From NCBI RefSeq assembly GCF_964355755.1, contig NC_092673.1, forward strand, positions 20,775,001 through 20,839,000: a stretch of DNA of 64,000 nucleotides, in the 5' to 3' direction. Shown in pieces: positions 46,199 to 59,400 of the stretch. The translations under genes were made by a program, and so were the position numbers. This DNA comes from Antedon mediterranea. Lineage: Eukaryota; Echinodermata; Crinoidea; Comatulida; Antedonidae. The notes beneath the pieces are model-generated. The model was not told where the DNA came from and ran no database searches. It saw nothing but the letters and a program-made list of their open reading frames with translations. Positions within the stretch are counted from its first letter, which is position 1. The number at the start of each line of letters is the position of its first letter.

Positions 46199-47388
46199 TT
46201 GTGGTATTGGGATTGAGTTGGGTGTGTCACATTTTTTTACAATATCACAGCATGTTGTATATGTACACAGTACTTCAATCCATTACTTATACCATGTCAT
46301 CATCACACACTATATGTGTTTTACATAAACGTCAGGAACCAACCTAGTTCCAACATGAACTAATTCATCACTTAAATAAATTTTAAAATAAGAAGTTTCA
46401 AAAAGAAAAAAATATCTGTTTAAATTTCTTTATTAAAATAACTATAAGAGTCTGACTATTACTACATGATGCAATATCGTATTTGAAAACAAAATCATTA
46501 TATATTTTAATTTCTGGCAACATAACACAAAAATAATTAAGGCATTAAGTAGCTATATATAATATTTTAAGAGTCTAACATATATAAACAATTTATTATA
46601 TTGTATAATATTTGCTATATACATATATCATGCTTATATCATCGATACGTACAATCAAGGTGTATAAGTAATCTATTTTTTATGATAATTTCATTACAGT
46701 TATGGTGGTTTATGAAAAAATTTGTCCACAGTTTGTAGTTTCAATATCCATACGTTAACAGAAAATAGTTTAAAAAGTTAATAATAAAGTACTAAAAAAT
46801 AAACATATATTTATTCTGAAAATTATAATAACACTAGGCTGACAGAATACTTCTAAGTAAACCATATATACATATAATTCCAATATAAAAGATGGAGATA
46901 AACAGACTATTGTATATGTTACATTACAGAATTATCTTACACGTATCATTATAGTACTGATTAGATACAAGAAATTAAAATCAAGAAATAGAAGGGAAAA
47001 AACATTTAAAAATAAAAATAGATTTTTAAATCACAGATTATTAATCAATGATTGTAGATAAGCAGAAACATGCTATGGTGGTTTTAAATAAGTCACATTG
47101 TTATTGTGAAGTAAAATGTAATCATTTGTAGCAATATAAACTAAATATTATCTAGAAATAATGTTAAATGTTTGGCAGCAAGTATATTAGGTACAAAAGT
47201 TGTCAATAAGTTTGGTCTAAAATGTCACATTTCTAAAGCTATTTTTCAATCCTATAGGCAACGGAAATGAAAATAATTTTAACCATGATTCTACAAACAT
47301 TGAAAAACAATTATCAGAAATATAATTATGAAATAAACCATTAAATGGCAAACAAATTAATAAATAAACAAAGTCTATTTAAACACAA

Positions 47389-47394
47389 TTTATT
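47389..47394 (-). terminator. Candidate polyadenylation signal of attractin
   Basis: AATAAA on the minus strand, about 80 nt after the attractin stop codon at 47472. Confidence 0.45.
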
Positions 47395-47471
47395 ATAAAA
47401 TTTACTATTTTTTTAGATTACTGTATTTGTTACTAAATTTTAAAAATAATTCTATAAAATTTCTCACAGGG

Positions 47472-50400
47472 CTATACAACATCTTGAGCGCAATTAGACC
47501 CTTCCCCCACTGTTACTCGATGCGTCTGTTTTCGTTGTCTTGCGCCTCCCATGTCACGCGTGTCAATTTTTTTATGTTTCATTTGTATTAATGCACTTGC
47601 AAGGACTAAACGTGTCTGACCATACGGTACTTCGCAATTATCCGGAAGAGGAATTTGCATAAATAACGATGCCACTGCAGCTTTCTGTTCCGAACATGGT
47701 TCGTAAGCTATTACATTTGGGTACGACTGTTGACAAAAACAAAATAAACATTATACGTGTAGGAACATTTCTTAATATTCACTATTCTAGGTCAGATATT
47801 TTATTCAAATTGTATATTATTTTTAGGAGGGCATTTATTCAAGGCATGCGTTTATACAGTGAAGGCATTCCAAATGATGTTCTATGGGGGAAGGGGGAGG
47901 GTTTTGTTTATTCAAAGCAGGTTTTAAGGTTTTAATTCGAATAAATATTTATTTATTTAGATAAATTTTGAGTTTGAATAGTCAATGGTCACAGGACGTT
48001 AGTGGTTCCAGATTGGTCTGAAACTAAAGTCACTTAGATAAATAATAAAAGATAAAAGATAAATCACATTACCTTTTTGCCGGACGGAAGAAGATCTGGT
48101 GGCCTATTACGTTCAAGTTCAACATTTATTGACGCAACCGGCCTGCTGGCCATCATGCGGAGTTCCACTACACGACGCTGATAAGAAACAATACAGGACT
48201 TCAGTAATGATTTCATTAATACATTCAATATATAATTATATAAACATAATACTTTGGTTTTGGGAACTGCTGAAAAATATATTATTTGCCAATAACTTGT
48301 TTTTGTTTAAGTTTATCATTATTTTATTCATACAAATATTTTTTCTCTTTTTGTTTTGTTTGTTTATGGATGTACTATCCAAAATATTGAAAATTAATAA
48401 ATAAATACCAATACTTTATGTTACTATTCATCTGACTAAATTGTTAAATTTTCATAAATATTTTATAATATACTATGGTAACGGTTATTAATTAATAATA
48501 TAATATTATTAAATATAATGTTCATACACAAACTATGGTTCGTGGAATTTAAACTTAAAATTTGATAATTATTAATTCATAAAACACTGTAATATAAATT
48601 GCAAATAAAAAGTAGGAAAGTTTCACAATGCATATTGGCTTCATGCATACAGTATTTAAATTTATATATTTGCTTTGTATTGTCAAATAGCAAATGACTC
48701 GCCATATACAGAATAAGAGAATAAATTTAAGTTGCTAAACTTCTCATTAGAATTACTGCAGTAGCAATTTTTGGAAAAATCTTGGTATCAACCGATAACC
48801 AGGGCTTGAACCAGGACTATAATTTCACCAAGGCAAGGCAACCAAGCTAGTGTGCAACCAGGGTCATTACAGGTCACTACATACCAGGGCAGCTCCCAGT
48901 ACTTGATAGGGTCTGTTTTATTATTTTCAGTTTTTTAACTATCTGAATAGGATATTTAGTATAAATATTATCAAGCCATACTCATGCATGTAAACTGTTA
49001 TAGTAGTAATTAAAAATAGTGTATTGTGTAATTATTAATATGTAAAGTAATACAACAATAGTATATTAGTTGTGGTGCAGTGAAGATTAACAAATGAAAT
49101 CAAACAAATCTGTGTGACGTCTATGAAGAAGAAGCCCCATCACCTCTATTGTCATTTAAAAACAAGAAAAAAATAGCGTAAATTAAAAGCAAGAAAAAGA
49201 TAACAAGAAGAAAATGTCCATCACCTCTAGTGTAATTTTAAAAAAGAATAAGATATAATATATATACTGTATGACTGTTAAAGCCGATGTTTGTATTTTT
49301 TGGTTATTTTTAGGTTGCCACTCCTAAACTGTAAAACAATCTTCCTAATTTAATTCAATCGAAGATGTCAACACCCTTTTAAAATCTCATCTTTTCAATC
49401 TGTTTTCTCTCCCATCTCAATTTTTATTTCAAGCGCTTTTGGAAAATCTGCTGATAGGTAAAAGCGCTATATAAATTTGACATAATTAACACAAATATGT
49501 GTACATACATTTAAACTATAACATAAATACTATCCACACATAATTTTCAATTTCATTTGGAACCAATTGCAGGCTGTCTTCAAAACATATTTGCATGCTC
49601 ACAAACGTGATACAGACATAGGTATTTAATTTTGATTGTTCAACTGACCAAAGTCTTCAAATAATTAAATACATGTTGCCCTGGTTGTTTAATGGCCAGG
49701 AATCATAAATTACATTTTAATTGATTTTATTAATAATTAGGGTTTGTGTATTTTATCGATTTAATAGAATTCAAGATATGATTTAGTTTAATTTCTAATA
49801 CTGTATCAATAAATTTTATATATGAATATTTATTATTTAATTTCAAAATGTGGAAGTGGAGAGAGGCACATTATGTCAACAAATAATTGTTGGTCCTCTC
49901 CGGGGTCCTCTCTCCCTCACAGTTGTCATATAATGCTTTGTATTTCTTTTCTTTTTTATTGTGTGTTCTGTATATGTTTTATATGGACAGTTTGTCCGAA
50001 ATAAAGTTGAATTGAATTGAATAGTTAATGTTGTAACTTTGTATTTAAGCCATTTTCCAAATAGATTCGATCCAAGATTTTGGTCAGATTTCTTGGTTAT
50101 TCCTCTTTACTTACCCGTCTCTGTTTTATCGAGTCAATCTTCTCTTTGATTTTGAAGGTGACCACAAAGATGAGTAGAAAGAGGAAAAAGCAAGAGATGA
50201 ACGCGACGAAGAACTCTAAAATGTTCAGATGGACAAACTGATAGACAGTCACCTAAAAAAAGCGAAGCAGAAAAGAGTGCTATATGTTAGTTCATGCAAA
50301 AATAAAACATGCTAGGTCGGGCACGCATTCTAGGAGTGGAAAGGGCCAGCTTGCGTTAGACTGGGCTAGCCTTGTTTACTTACCTGCACCCAAATTCGGC

Positions 50401-53400
50401 TATAGATTAGACATTTGATTTTCCAACCGCCCAAAAACATGATGAAGGTAATAAGAAAGGTGATAAGGAACTGCAAAATGATATTCCACATCCCGTATGG
50501 CCGTAACACAACCTGTGAGAAGACAGTGTTCAGTCGGCGGCATTCTTTTGTTTTTTGCAGGGAGGAGGGACCGACCACTTTCCACCCCGTGTTAGAGTTA
50601 GTGAGGGTAGTGAAGAATAGGGTTAAGTGCTGAGAACCTAAGAAAAGCTTAAAATGCATCTGAAATAGAGAAGAAACTGTTAACAAATTCTTAAGGTTAA
50701 TTTAGCATTGTGAAAAGACAAACCAAGTCACTCGGTCAACATTCCAAGGTCTTCCGTGACCTCTGACCTTACCTGTCTAAGCTGCCGCGCCTCCCATAAG
50801 TCCCTGATTTTAAGGACAGAGAGGAAAAAGAGTAGCGATATCACAAAACAACAAAACGAAGCGCTTAAGAACACCATGATATTAAGGTCAGTGCCCTGGA
50901 TTGTAGTGACCTGATTTTGAGAAAAAAATACAACATAATCGTGCCTTGCATTAGTGTGTGCTTGGGTAAGCAGGTATCAGCCGACCTTACCTGTCGAAGT
51001 CTATACCTATAGACAAACTGACGTACTCGCCAACCGACAGTCATCATGAACAGCATTAGAATCAGACTGCTCACAAATATAAGCACAATTTCAAGAATGA
51101 TACGCAAAAAATCGTTGTGGTGTTTCAGTGTAACCTGCATGCAGAAAACAAGCATGTGACAACAGGAATTAACAGAAGCAGAAACACCGAGAAATTTGTC
51201 ACAGCCAACGGATACTATGTGAGAGTAGTTCAGTGCAATTCTCTATCCATTGATCTACATTTTTTTACCTGTGACGCTATATGTAATTTCAATAGGGTAC
51301 ATAATCCAAGCAAACCAGTAAAGAAAAGTATAAGAGCGAACACTGCACTCATAAAGTACATAATATAGGCTGGAAGTGAAGAACTGGGAATGTACTCATC
51401 TGTAAATTGCATCTGAAATCATGAAAACTAAATAAATGAGTCTCCCTTTATGAGATTTTTCTCTTAAACTTTAACCTACAGTATTCGATATCTGTTCAGT
51501 ATTTAAAACTGTGTAAAAAGTAATGATTAATGGATAGTGAATGTTCACTATTAACTTATAGAATGTTTCCAGGTGTCACTCTGAAAAGGAATATTTAACA
51601 TTATAGCACACTGTCTACACTATCAAACTTAAGTTTGACAAAAGAAGTGTAAGGTGCCCAAATATGGTAGTGATATGATGTCATCATTTCTATTTATTGG
51701 CACATCACATAAAGTTTGATAATGCAGACAGAGCTTTAGTTAGCTCGGTTTACTACACTGTATAGGGGATAAAATGTCATTTTCACTACAAGAAAAAACA
51801 TAATGGCAGTGTTGGCTTAACAGCGTTAAAAAGTATTTTTGTAGTTGGTTTTATTGTAGACATTCAGGACATTTTGTTTGCACTATGTGTCCCAGAATCA
51901 ATGGTGCCCCTAACTGTGCCAAATCCAGAAACTGGCATGGTTGCATGAGGTTTCACAAAGTTTGTGAGGATACCCACATTTTATACTCTACTAATTCTTA
52001 TTGAAACAGACAAAAATTCCCTATAATTGGAGGAATTAAACAACATATCGTGACATTAAAACATAAAAATAATTAAACTATTTCTGTCCTAGATAGTACT
52101 TTGCTCTAATCTAATGCTTGGTTCCCACTAGCGACACAACATAACGCAACCTACGCAACTTAAGAAAATGCCCTTTCCATAATCGTGTTTGCCTCGCCTC
52201 TGTGAAATCGAACCTTTTTTCCCACTTGTGATTATGTAACATAGCACTTTGCATTGATATGTTGTTGTGTTGTGTCCTAGTGGGAACCAAGCTTTAGTGC
52301 CAACATGAACAATTCAATTATCCCAATACATAGAAAAAGATACATAAAAAAAATATATACAATACATACCTCAAATGAGTAAGGTGTCGTGAAGTTATAT
52401 AGATATATATAAAATGTAGTATTGGCATCTTCAGTAAAGTCAAATTCATTGTGAGAGAACTTAGTACTGTACTTTGACCGGACATGCATGTCCGTTACTA
52501 GCGCTGTCTCTGACATTAAAAAATCTTAAAGAAAAAGATGAAGACTTGTAAATTCACATGAAAATAATTTTAAAATGCTTTGTTGTGGCAACTAAATGTA
52601 AACGTTTCCCAACATGCAACCTGCAAGCTCCGCTAACTTTGTAAACTTTGTGTGCAAGAATTACAAAAAATTATGTTTTTAATTAAGCCAAACAATAAGA
52701 ATTGTTCATCGCAATATGCTATTTATCACCCAATATGTAAGTTTACACATGCCTAGCTAGGCCTAGTCTCTATGCCCACTTGCATTCCATCCATACGGTA
52801 ATTTGTTTTTATGTGAGCGGTGTATGTTGCGTGTGCGACACATGCGTTTTGTGTTCTACACTTTCCATCGAATCGAAATCAAAACAAACAAATACGTTAA
52901 TACTGTTTGCTGAACTACGCTGAGTAAAATGTTGACGTCATTCGTTAAAGTCAACGTTTACGTGCGAAAGCTCTTTAATTACAGGCAGACAGTATAAAAC
53001 TGTACTCTACCCTGTAGCAATGATTTGAATACACAGAATAGCTTACTTGTTGAATAAGTGATGTTCATATAAACTGAAGTGGGTACTTCCAGGATAAAGT
53101 CAATATCTCTATTATTTTTACTTGGTTCCACTAACATGTTTATTTTTGTATAGTAGCTATCCTCTGCTTTTGATAGATTGAAATTATACCGAAAATTCAT
53201 CTCGAGTTCATCTAGTCAAAAAAAAATTACATTTAACATTATATATAATATTGGTGACATACTTAAGTGTACTTTATACAGTGCTAAATAATTCAGGTAC
53301 AGCCAGAAGAAACATCTGACCAATTAACTTAGCTCCATGACGCAATGCTACAAAAATATTTGTATAAACATTTTAGGCTACATTCATAACGTAATATTAA

Positions 53401-56400
53401 ATTACACGAAACAAAGTGGTGTTGTTAGGCAGGTTCATGGAATGTACCATTATCTGACAGGGGTGTTTCATAAATTTTTATATATTCGAGTTGTAGCTCT
53501 CTTCTCACAGAGAATATGCCAATGTCAGTTTATCCAGGTAAGCTAGGCACGAAATAGACTAGAGAAGCTAGGAAGTGTGTGCCAGTTTGTTGGAACAAGG
53601 AACAAGTTTACTTACAGTAACAGGTTCCACCGTCAGATGGGTCACCTCTATATTTTGCTTTAGTATCACATCTGAGTGTAAATAAGATAATACAACAATA
53701 ACTCACAATTGTTTTAATTTAGACACCTGTACTAAAGGGACACCTGTACTAAGGGGACACTTGTACTAAGGGGACACCTGTACTAAAGGGACACCTGTAC
53801 TAAGGGGACACCAGTACTAAGGGGACACCTATACTAAGGGGACACCTGTACTAAGGGGACACCAGTACTAAGGGGACACCTAAAGCAAGGTGACACCTGT
53901 ACTAAGGGGACACCAGTACTAAGGGGACACCTGTACTAAGGGGACACCTGTACTAAGGGGACACCTAAAGCAAGGTGACACCAAGGTGACACCTGTACTA
54001 AGGGGACACCAGTACTAAGGGGACACCAGTACTAAGGGGACACCTATAGCAAGGGGACACCTGTACTAAGGGGATACCAGTACTAAGGGGACACCTGTAC
54101 TAAGGGGACACCAGTACTAAGGGGACACCTAAAGCAAGGTGACACCTGTACTAAGGGGACACCAGTACTAAGGGGACATCTATAGCAAAGGGACACCAGT
54201 ACTAAGGGGACACCTATAGCAAGGGGACACCTGTACTAAGGGGACACCTATAGCAAGGGGACACCTGTACTAAGGGGACACCTGTACTAAGGGGACACCT
54301 ATAGCAAGGGGACACCTGTACTAAGGGGACACCTGTACTAAGGGGACACCTATAGCAAGGGGACACCTGTACTAAGGGGACACCTATAGCAAGGTGACAC
54401 CTGTACTAAGGGGACACCAGTACTAAGGGGACACCTATAGCAAGGGGACACCAGTACTAAGGGGACACCTATAGCAAGGGGACACCTGTACTAAGGGGAC
54501 ACCTGTACTAAGGGGACAGCTGTACTAAGGGGACACCTGTACTAAGGGGACACCTATAGAAAGGGGACACCTGTACTAAGGGGACACCTGTACTAATGGG
54601 ACAGCTGTACAAATGGGACACCTGTACTAAAGGGGCTCTTGTGAAACAAATGAAAAGAAATAAATGTGTCAACACTATGGCCAATACTTAAAGAGGATAC
54701 CCGTAGGTGTTACAATGATTCTTTTTTTTCATGAACACAATAAAGGCGAGCATGAAATTTGGTTTCCTGATGCTTAAATACACAATGTTGTATATTTACA
54801 GCCAGACAAAGGTTAACATATTTACGGGAAAAAAACGTGTAAAACTGCCAAAATTTATTTATTTTCTATTCAAATATATAAGACTATTTAAAATGTACTT
54901 ACATGTCACACATATCTCCAATAATCCCTTTTGTTGTACAATAGCAAGCACCGGAGTAAATGTCACAGACTTCAGCATTCTCATTGCATACACATGGTTC
55001 ACATTGGCCACCATTCTCTGGATTGCCAAAGAACCCACTAGTGCACATTTCACAATGTTCACCTGCAACATTTTGAAAATGTTTTGTAATAAAAAATAAA
55101 TACAAAGAATGTATATAAAGCTCTGTCTACACTATCAAACTAGTTTGACAAAAGAAAGTGCGAATTGCCTAAATATGGTAGTGATATGTTTAAATATGGT
55201 AGTAATATGACATCATTGTGTCGTGGGCACATCTCATTTTTGTCACATAAAGTTTGATAGTGTAGACTCAGCTTAAGGAATTAAGGGTAAAACTACCAAG
55301 TGTAAGAATTGGTATATTCACAGTAATACCAAAGATCCAATTATCAAATTATTCTTAAGATCATTATCTATTTTCAGTTTAAAAAAAAAAATTAGTTTCT
55401 ATTCCCCCTGTAAACAACCCCTCTCCCCACCCCCCCCCCCCACCCCATTACTATCTAACTAACTAAATTTGATTTGGTGGATTGGACAACATGTTTATAC
55501 TATACCTGTTGTATTATCTGTACAGTTAAGACATACACTCTTGTTTACACACTCACTGTGCCCATTACACTGACAAGCTACAAGAAAATAAAACATTTGT
55601 TTTAAATGCCAGAGACTTTTAATTTGAAGTAACTTTGCATCAGGTATATAATTGCGTCAGAGTCGGGCAAACAGCTGACCATTTATGACAAAGACTTGTT
55701 ATCAAGTGATTCAATAAGTATTCATTATTCCAAAGAACAAATAATAAATTTAGAGACTTTTAATTTGAAGTAACGTGCATCAGGGAGCTATTATATAATT
55801 GGGCAAACATTATTTCAAAGAACAAATAATAGATTTATAACAACTTACCAGGACAACCAACAAAGTTCCATGAATTTGAAGTACACATTGAGGTGTTGAG
55901 AAGCATACTTGTACCAGAGAAATCAAGTGGTCCTGTAAAGCCTCCCTCCATGCACATACCGGTACCGGTACCAGAACCATCATCACACCAACCGCATGAT
56001 GGACTCATCTGACAATCGGTACATGATTGGTATCCTGAACAAGTTGGAGCTGTAATAAGATTTTTCTATGGTGATTTTTTTTCTTTTTGGCAATAACACA
56101 TTGACAACAAACCTTTTTACGATTTAAGCCTATAAAAGAACAATACTAGAGATGGAAGAGATGGGATGGAAGAGAATGGGATGGAAGTGATTGGGATGGC
56201 AGAGAATGGGATGGCAGAGAATGGGATGGAAGCGATTGTGATGGAAGAGATTGGATGGAAGAATTTGGATGGAAGAGATGGGATAGATGAGATAGGATGG
56301 AAGAATTGATAAAACAAAATACCATGTCTTAGCAAGTACTTACGTGGACATGCTCCTTTGATGTTATGCCATTCCATACATAAACCGTATGGGAATGATG

Positions 56401-59400
56401 TAACATAGGTGTTGGATTCCACACATTGCATTTGATTATTACACCACATGCAATCTTCATCCTCAGAACAGCTCTCACAGGACTGGTAATCCTGACATGT
56501 TGCTGGGCACTGGGTTGGAGGTGCTGAAATAACACACAAAGTAGGTATTACATTTCAATAACGCTTTCTTCTATTCATATACAATACATACAAATATTGA
56601 GTCCTGCATGCTTCACCGGAGTTCATTGTCTATACTGTACAACATACAGAGATGGAGCAGCACATGCTATAGTGGAGAATAAAGCTAACTTACTGATAGA
56701 ACCAAGTTTTTTATTGGTACATTGAGATCTACTCCACACACATCTATTAAGTTGATCTTCACACGAGGAACATGATTTGTAAGAATTACAAGGTACATCT
56801 TCAGAACAATTTACCTTAGAATACAAAAATAAATACGGGCTGATGACATGGTACTTCTAGTTCCTTATGGCTAAAACTATACATTCTGAAGTTTCATGTT
56901 TATTTATTTCAACAATCCAGCCAAAGCTGATAATTAGGAACCCCACAAAAATAAAATACAATTTGACAAGACAATAACATACAGCAATTCAAAATTAAAA
57001 TAAATATAATTTATGTTCATGATAATTAAACAACTAGTTATGTCATGTTAATTCATTCAGGGCCATTTGATATGCTTTCTCACTTGATTCCTTAAAACAA
57101 GACCGTCGTAAATAAAAGCTTTCCATTATTTTGGAGGAAATCAACCAGAAGGCAATTATACAATCATAACAACTTGGTATGTATATTTGTAATAAAATTT
57201 AATTTAAACTTACGTTAACTTTACAATTTTTATCACACTTTCCATCACACCAACCGCAACCAAATCGCTGTAGGCATTCCGTACAAGATTTCAATGAGCT
57301 ACATGTAACATCATCACGTTTACCGTTACATACAGGTAGGCTGTAGTTACCATGTGTGTTGGTAGCCTGACTCAATGGGATGCATAGCTGTTGATGTCTG
57401 TCATATGCACACTTTAGGCCTGGCTTCTCTTTAGTGCATTCTACTTCATCTAATGTAGAACACTCACCTTGGATTTAACATAATTAATTTGGCCTTTTAG
57501 TTTTTAAAAAAATATTAGAAAGCTGGTACTTATTAATAACATGTTGCAACACAATGTATATTTACTGCATGGAAAGGAAGACAATCTTTAATAGAGTTCA
57601 ACAGGACACCTTCTTGGGAAACAAACTAAATGCAGTACATGTTTTAACATTACCACCAACCCCTATTCAGGGGACACCCCATATTAAGGGGACACTTCAT
57701 TGTGAAACATACTAAAGGCAGTATATGTTTAACACTATGGCCAACTCCAATTCAGGGGACACCCCATATTTAAGGGGACACTTAAACATACTAAAGGCAG
57801 TATTGTTTAACACTATGGCCAACCCCTATTCTGGGGACACCCCATATTTAAGGGGACACTTCATTGTGAAACATACTAAAGGCAGTATATGTTTAACACT
57901 ATGGCCAACCCCAATTCAGGGGACACCCCATGTTAAGGGGACACTTTCCCGTAAAACAAGCTAGAGGCAGTATATATTTTACCACTATGGCAAACCCTTA
58001 TTCAGCAGTAACCTCAATTAAGGGCGTGACATATGTCCAAAAGGTGTCCCCTTAATAGAAGTTCTACTGTACTGCAGTGGATAATAAATTTACCAAGCTC
58101 ATATAGAAGAATATCATTAAACATCTGTCCATTAAAGCCTCCATGTACAAGCATACTGCCATTGTACATGACTGCAGCATGTCCATAGCGTGCAATATCC
58201 TTGGGTAAAACACTAGTAGCTTCAATACTACTCCAAACTCCACATTCTGGAAAAAAAAATACCGGGTTTCCCCCAATTTGTATTAACGGATTCTCCCAAG
58301 ACAAATGCAGAAACTAGACAACGCCAGGCTAGGCCTAATTAATAGCTATAGCTAGGGTACGATGTTCGTACGCCAACACTGTTTACCAGCTAGGTCTACA
58401 AAACTAAGCCTAGCTAGGCTAGGACTAAAGACTGTCCACGAGAGGACATTCAACACGAGCTACTTAGGTAGTGCATTGTTTTTCTTTTTAATATATTTAA
58501 CCATAAAATGTACATTTAAGACAAGAAATGCTTTGCTTTAATGTTTTAAAGTAATATATATGCATTATTTTTACAAATGTCAAATATTGTAGGGAAAGTG
58601 TTTTTAAAGAACTTTATAATAAACTTTATTTAATATATTTATTATAAATAAAAGCATTACCTATATCATAGGCCATGAATTGAGAAGAGTAGCACTTAGC
58701 ACCGTTACTTTTCCTTGTATCATTATGCATATTACCTCCAAATACATACATTATATCATCTATTAAGACGGCTGAATGTAAATACCGGGGTAACGTACTT
58801 TCTTTCAATGTCATCCTGTAATGATAATATGTAATATGAAGTATATTGAAATATCTTGAGGCTTTTAATATGATTGCTTCAAATAAGAAAATTTGTGTTA
58901 TTGCCACCTGACTAGAATTACCGTATAACCATGCATAATCCTGTGGACAGGGTAAAAAACGTTGGGGGTGGGTTTAAATACAGATTGCATTAATAATGGA
59001 ACTTAAGGTATCATGTACAAATTTAGCTTAAATTAGGGGGTGAGATAATTGAACTTTAAACTTTTAAATAAATTCATATTAAATATAACACATCAATTTT
59101 CTGTTTTTATTTTATTGAATTCCCTTGAAAATGGGATTTTTTATTTATATGCAAGTCACCAAATCTAAATTTGCTTTTTTATTCCTAGATTTTTAATGTT
59201 TTATTTATTTATGATAGCTGAAGACATATTTTCAGATTTTAACTATTTCATTAATTTTTAATTAAGAATTTTAAAGTATTTTAATTATATTTGTATTGCC
59301 ATTTTCCCTGAGTCACTTGACAGTGATTCATTTCGCTTTCTGGTTAACCAGTCTTTAGGATTTTTAACTCTTTTGGTTTGTTTTGTATCTGTTCTTTTTT

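Larger units (their letters stand above)
44300..47385. other. Intergenic region between convergent PLPP5 and attractin 3' ends
   Basis: AT-rich DNA with MITE family B (44950-45080), a dispersed repeat (about 45105-45200), a TA microsatellite (45403-45419), a palindromic element (45523-45672) and MITE family A (45881-46198). I see no gene from 46200 to 47385. Confidence 0.55.

Noticed and set aside
53722-54636. 17-bp repeats as CRISPR or as coding repeats
   Set aside because: No spacers and no lasting open frame; intronic minisatellite.
56524-56693. Missed C-type lectin exon in attractin
   Set aside because: The 170-nt intron has no frame with WIGL or WND-like lectin motifs and is too short.
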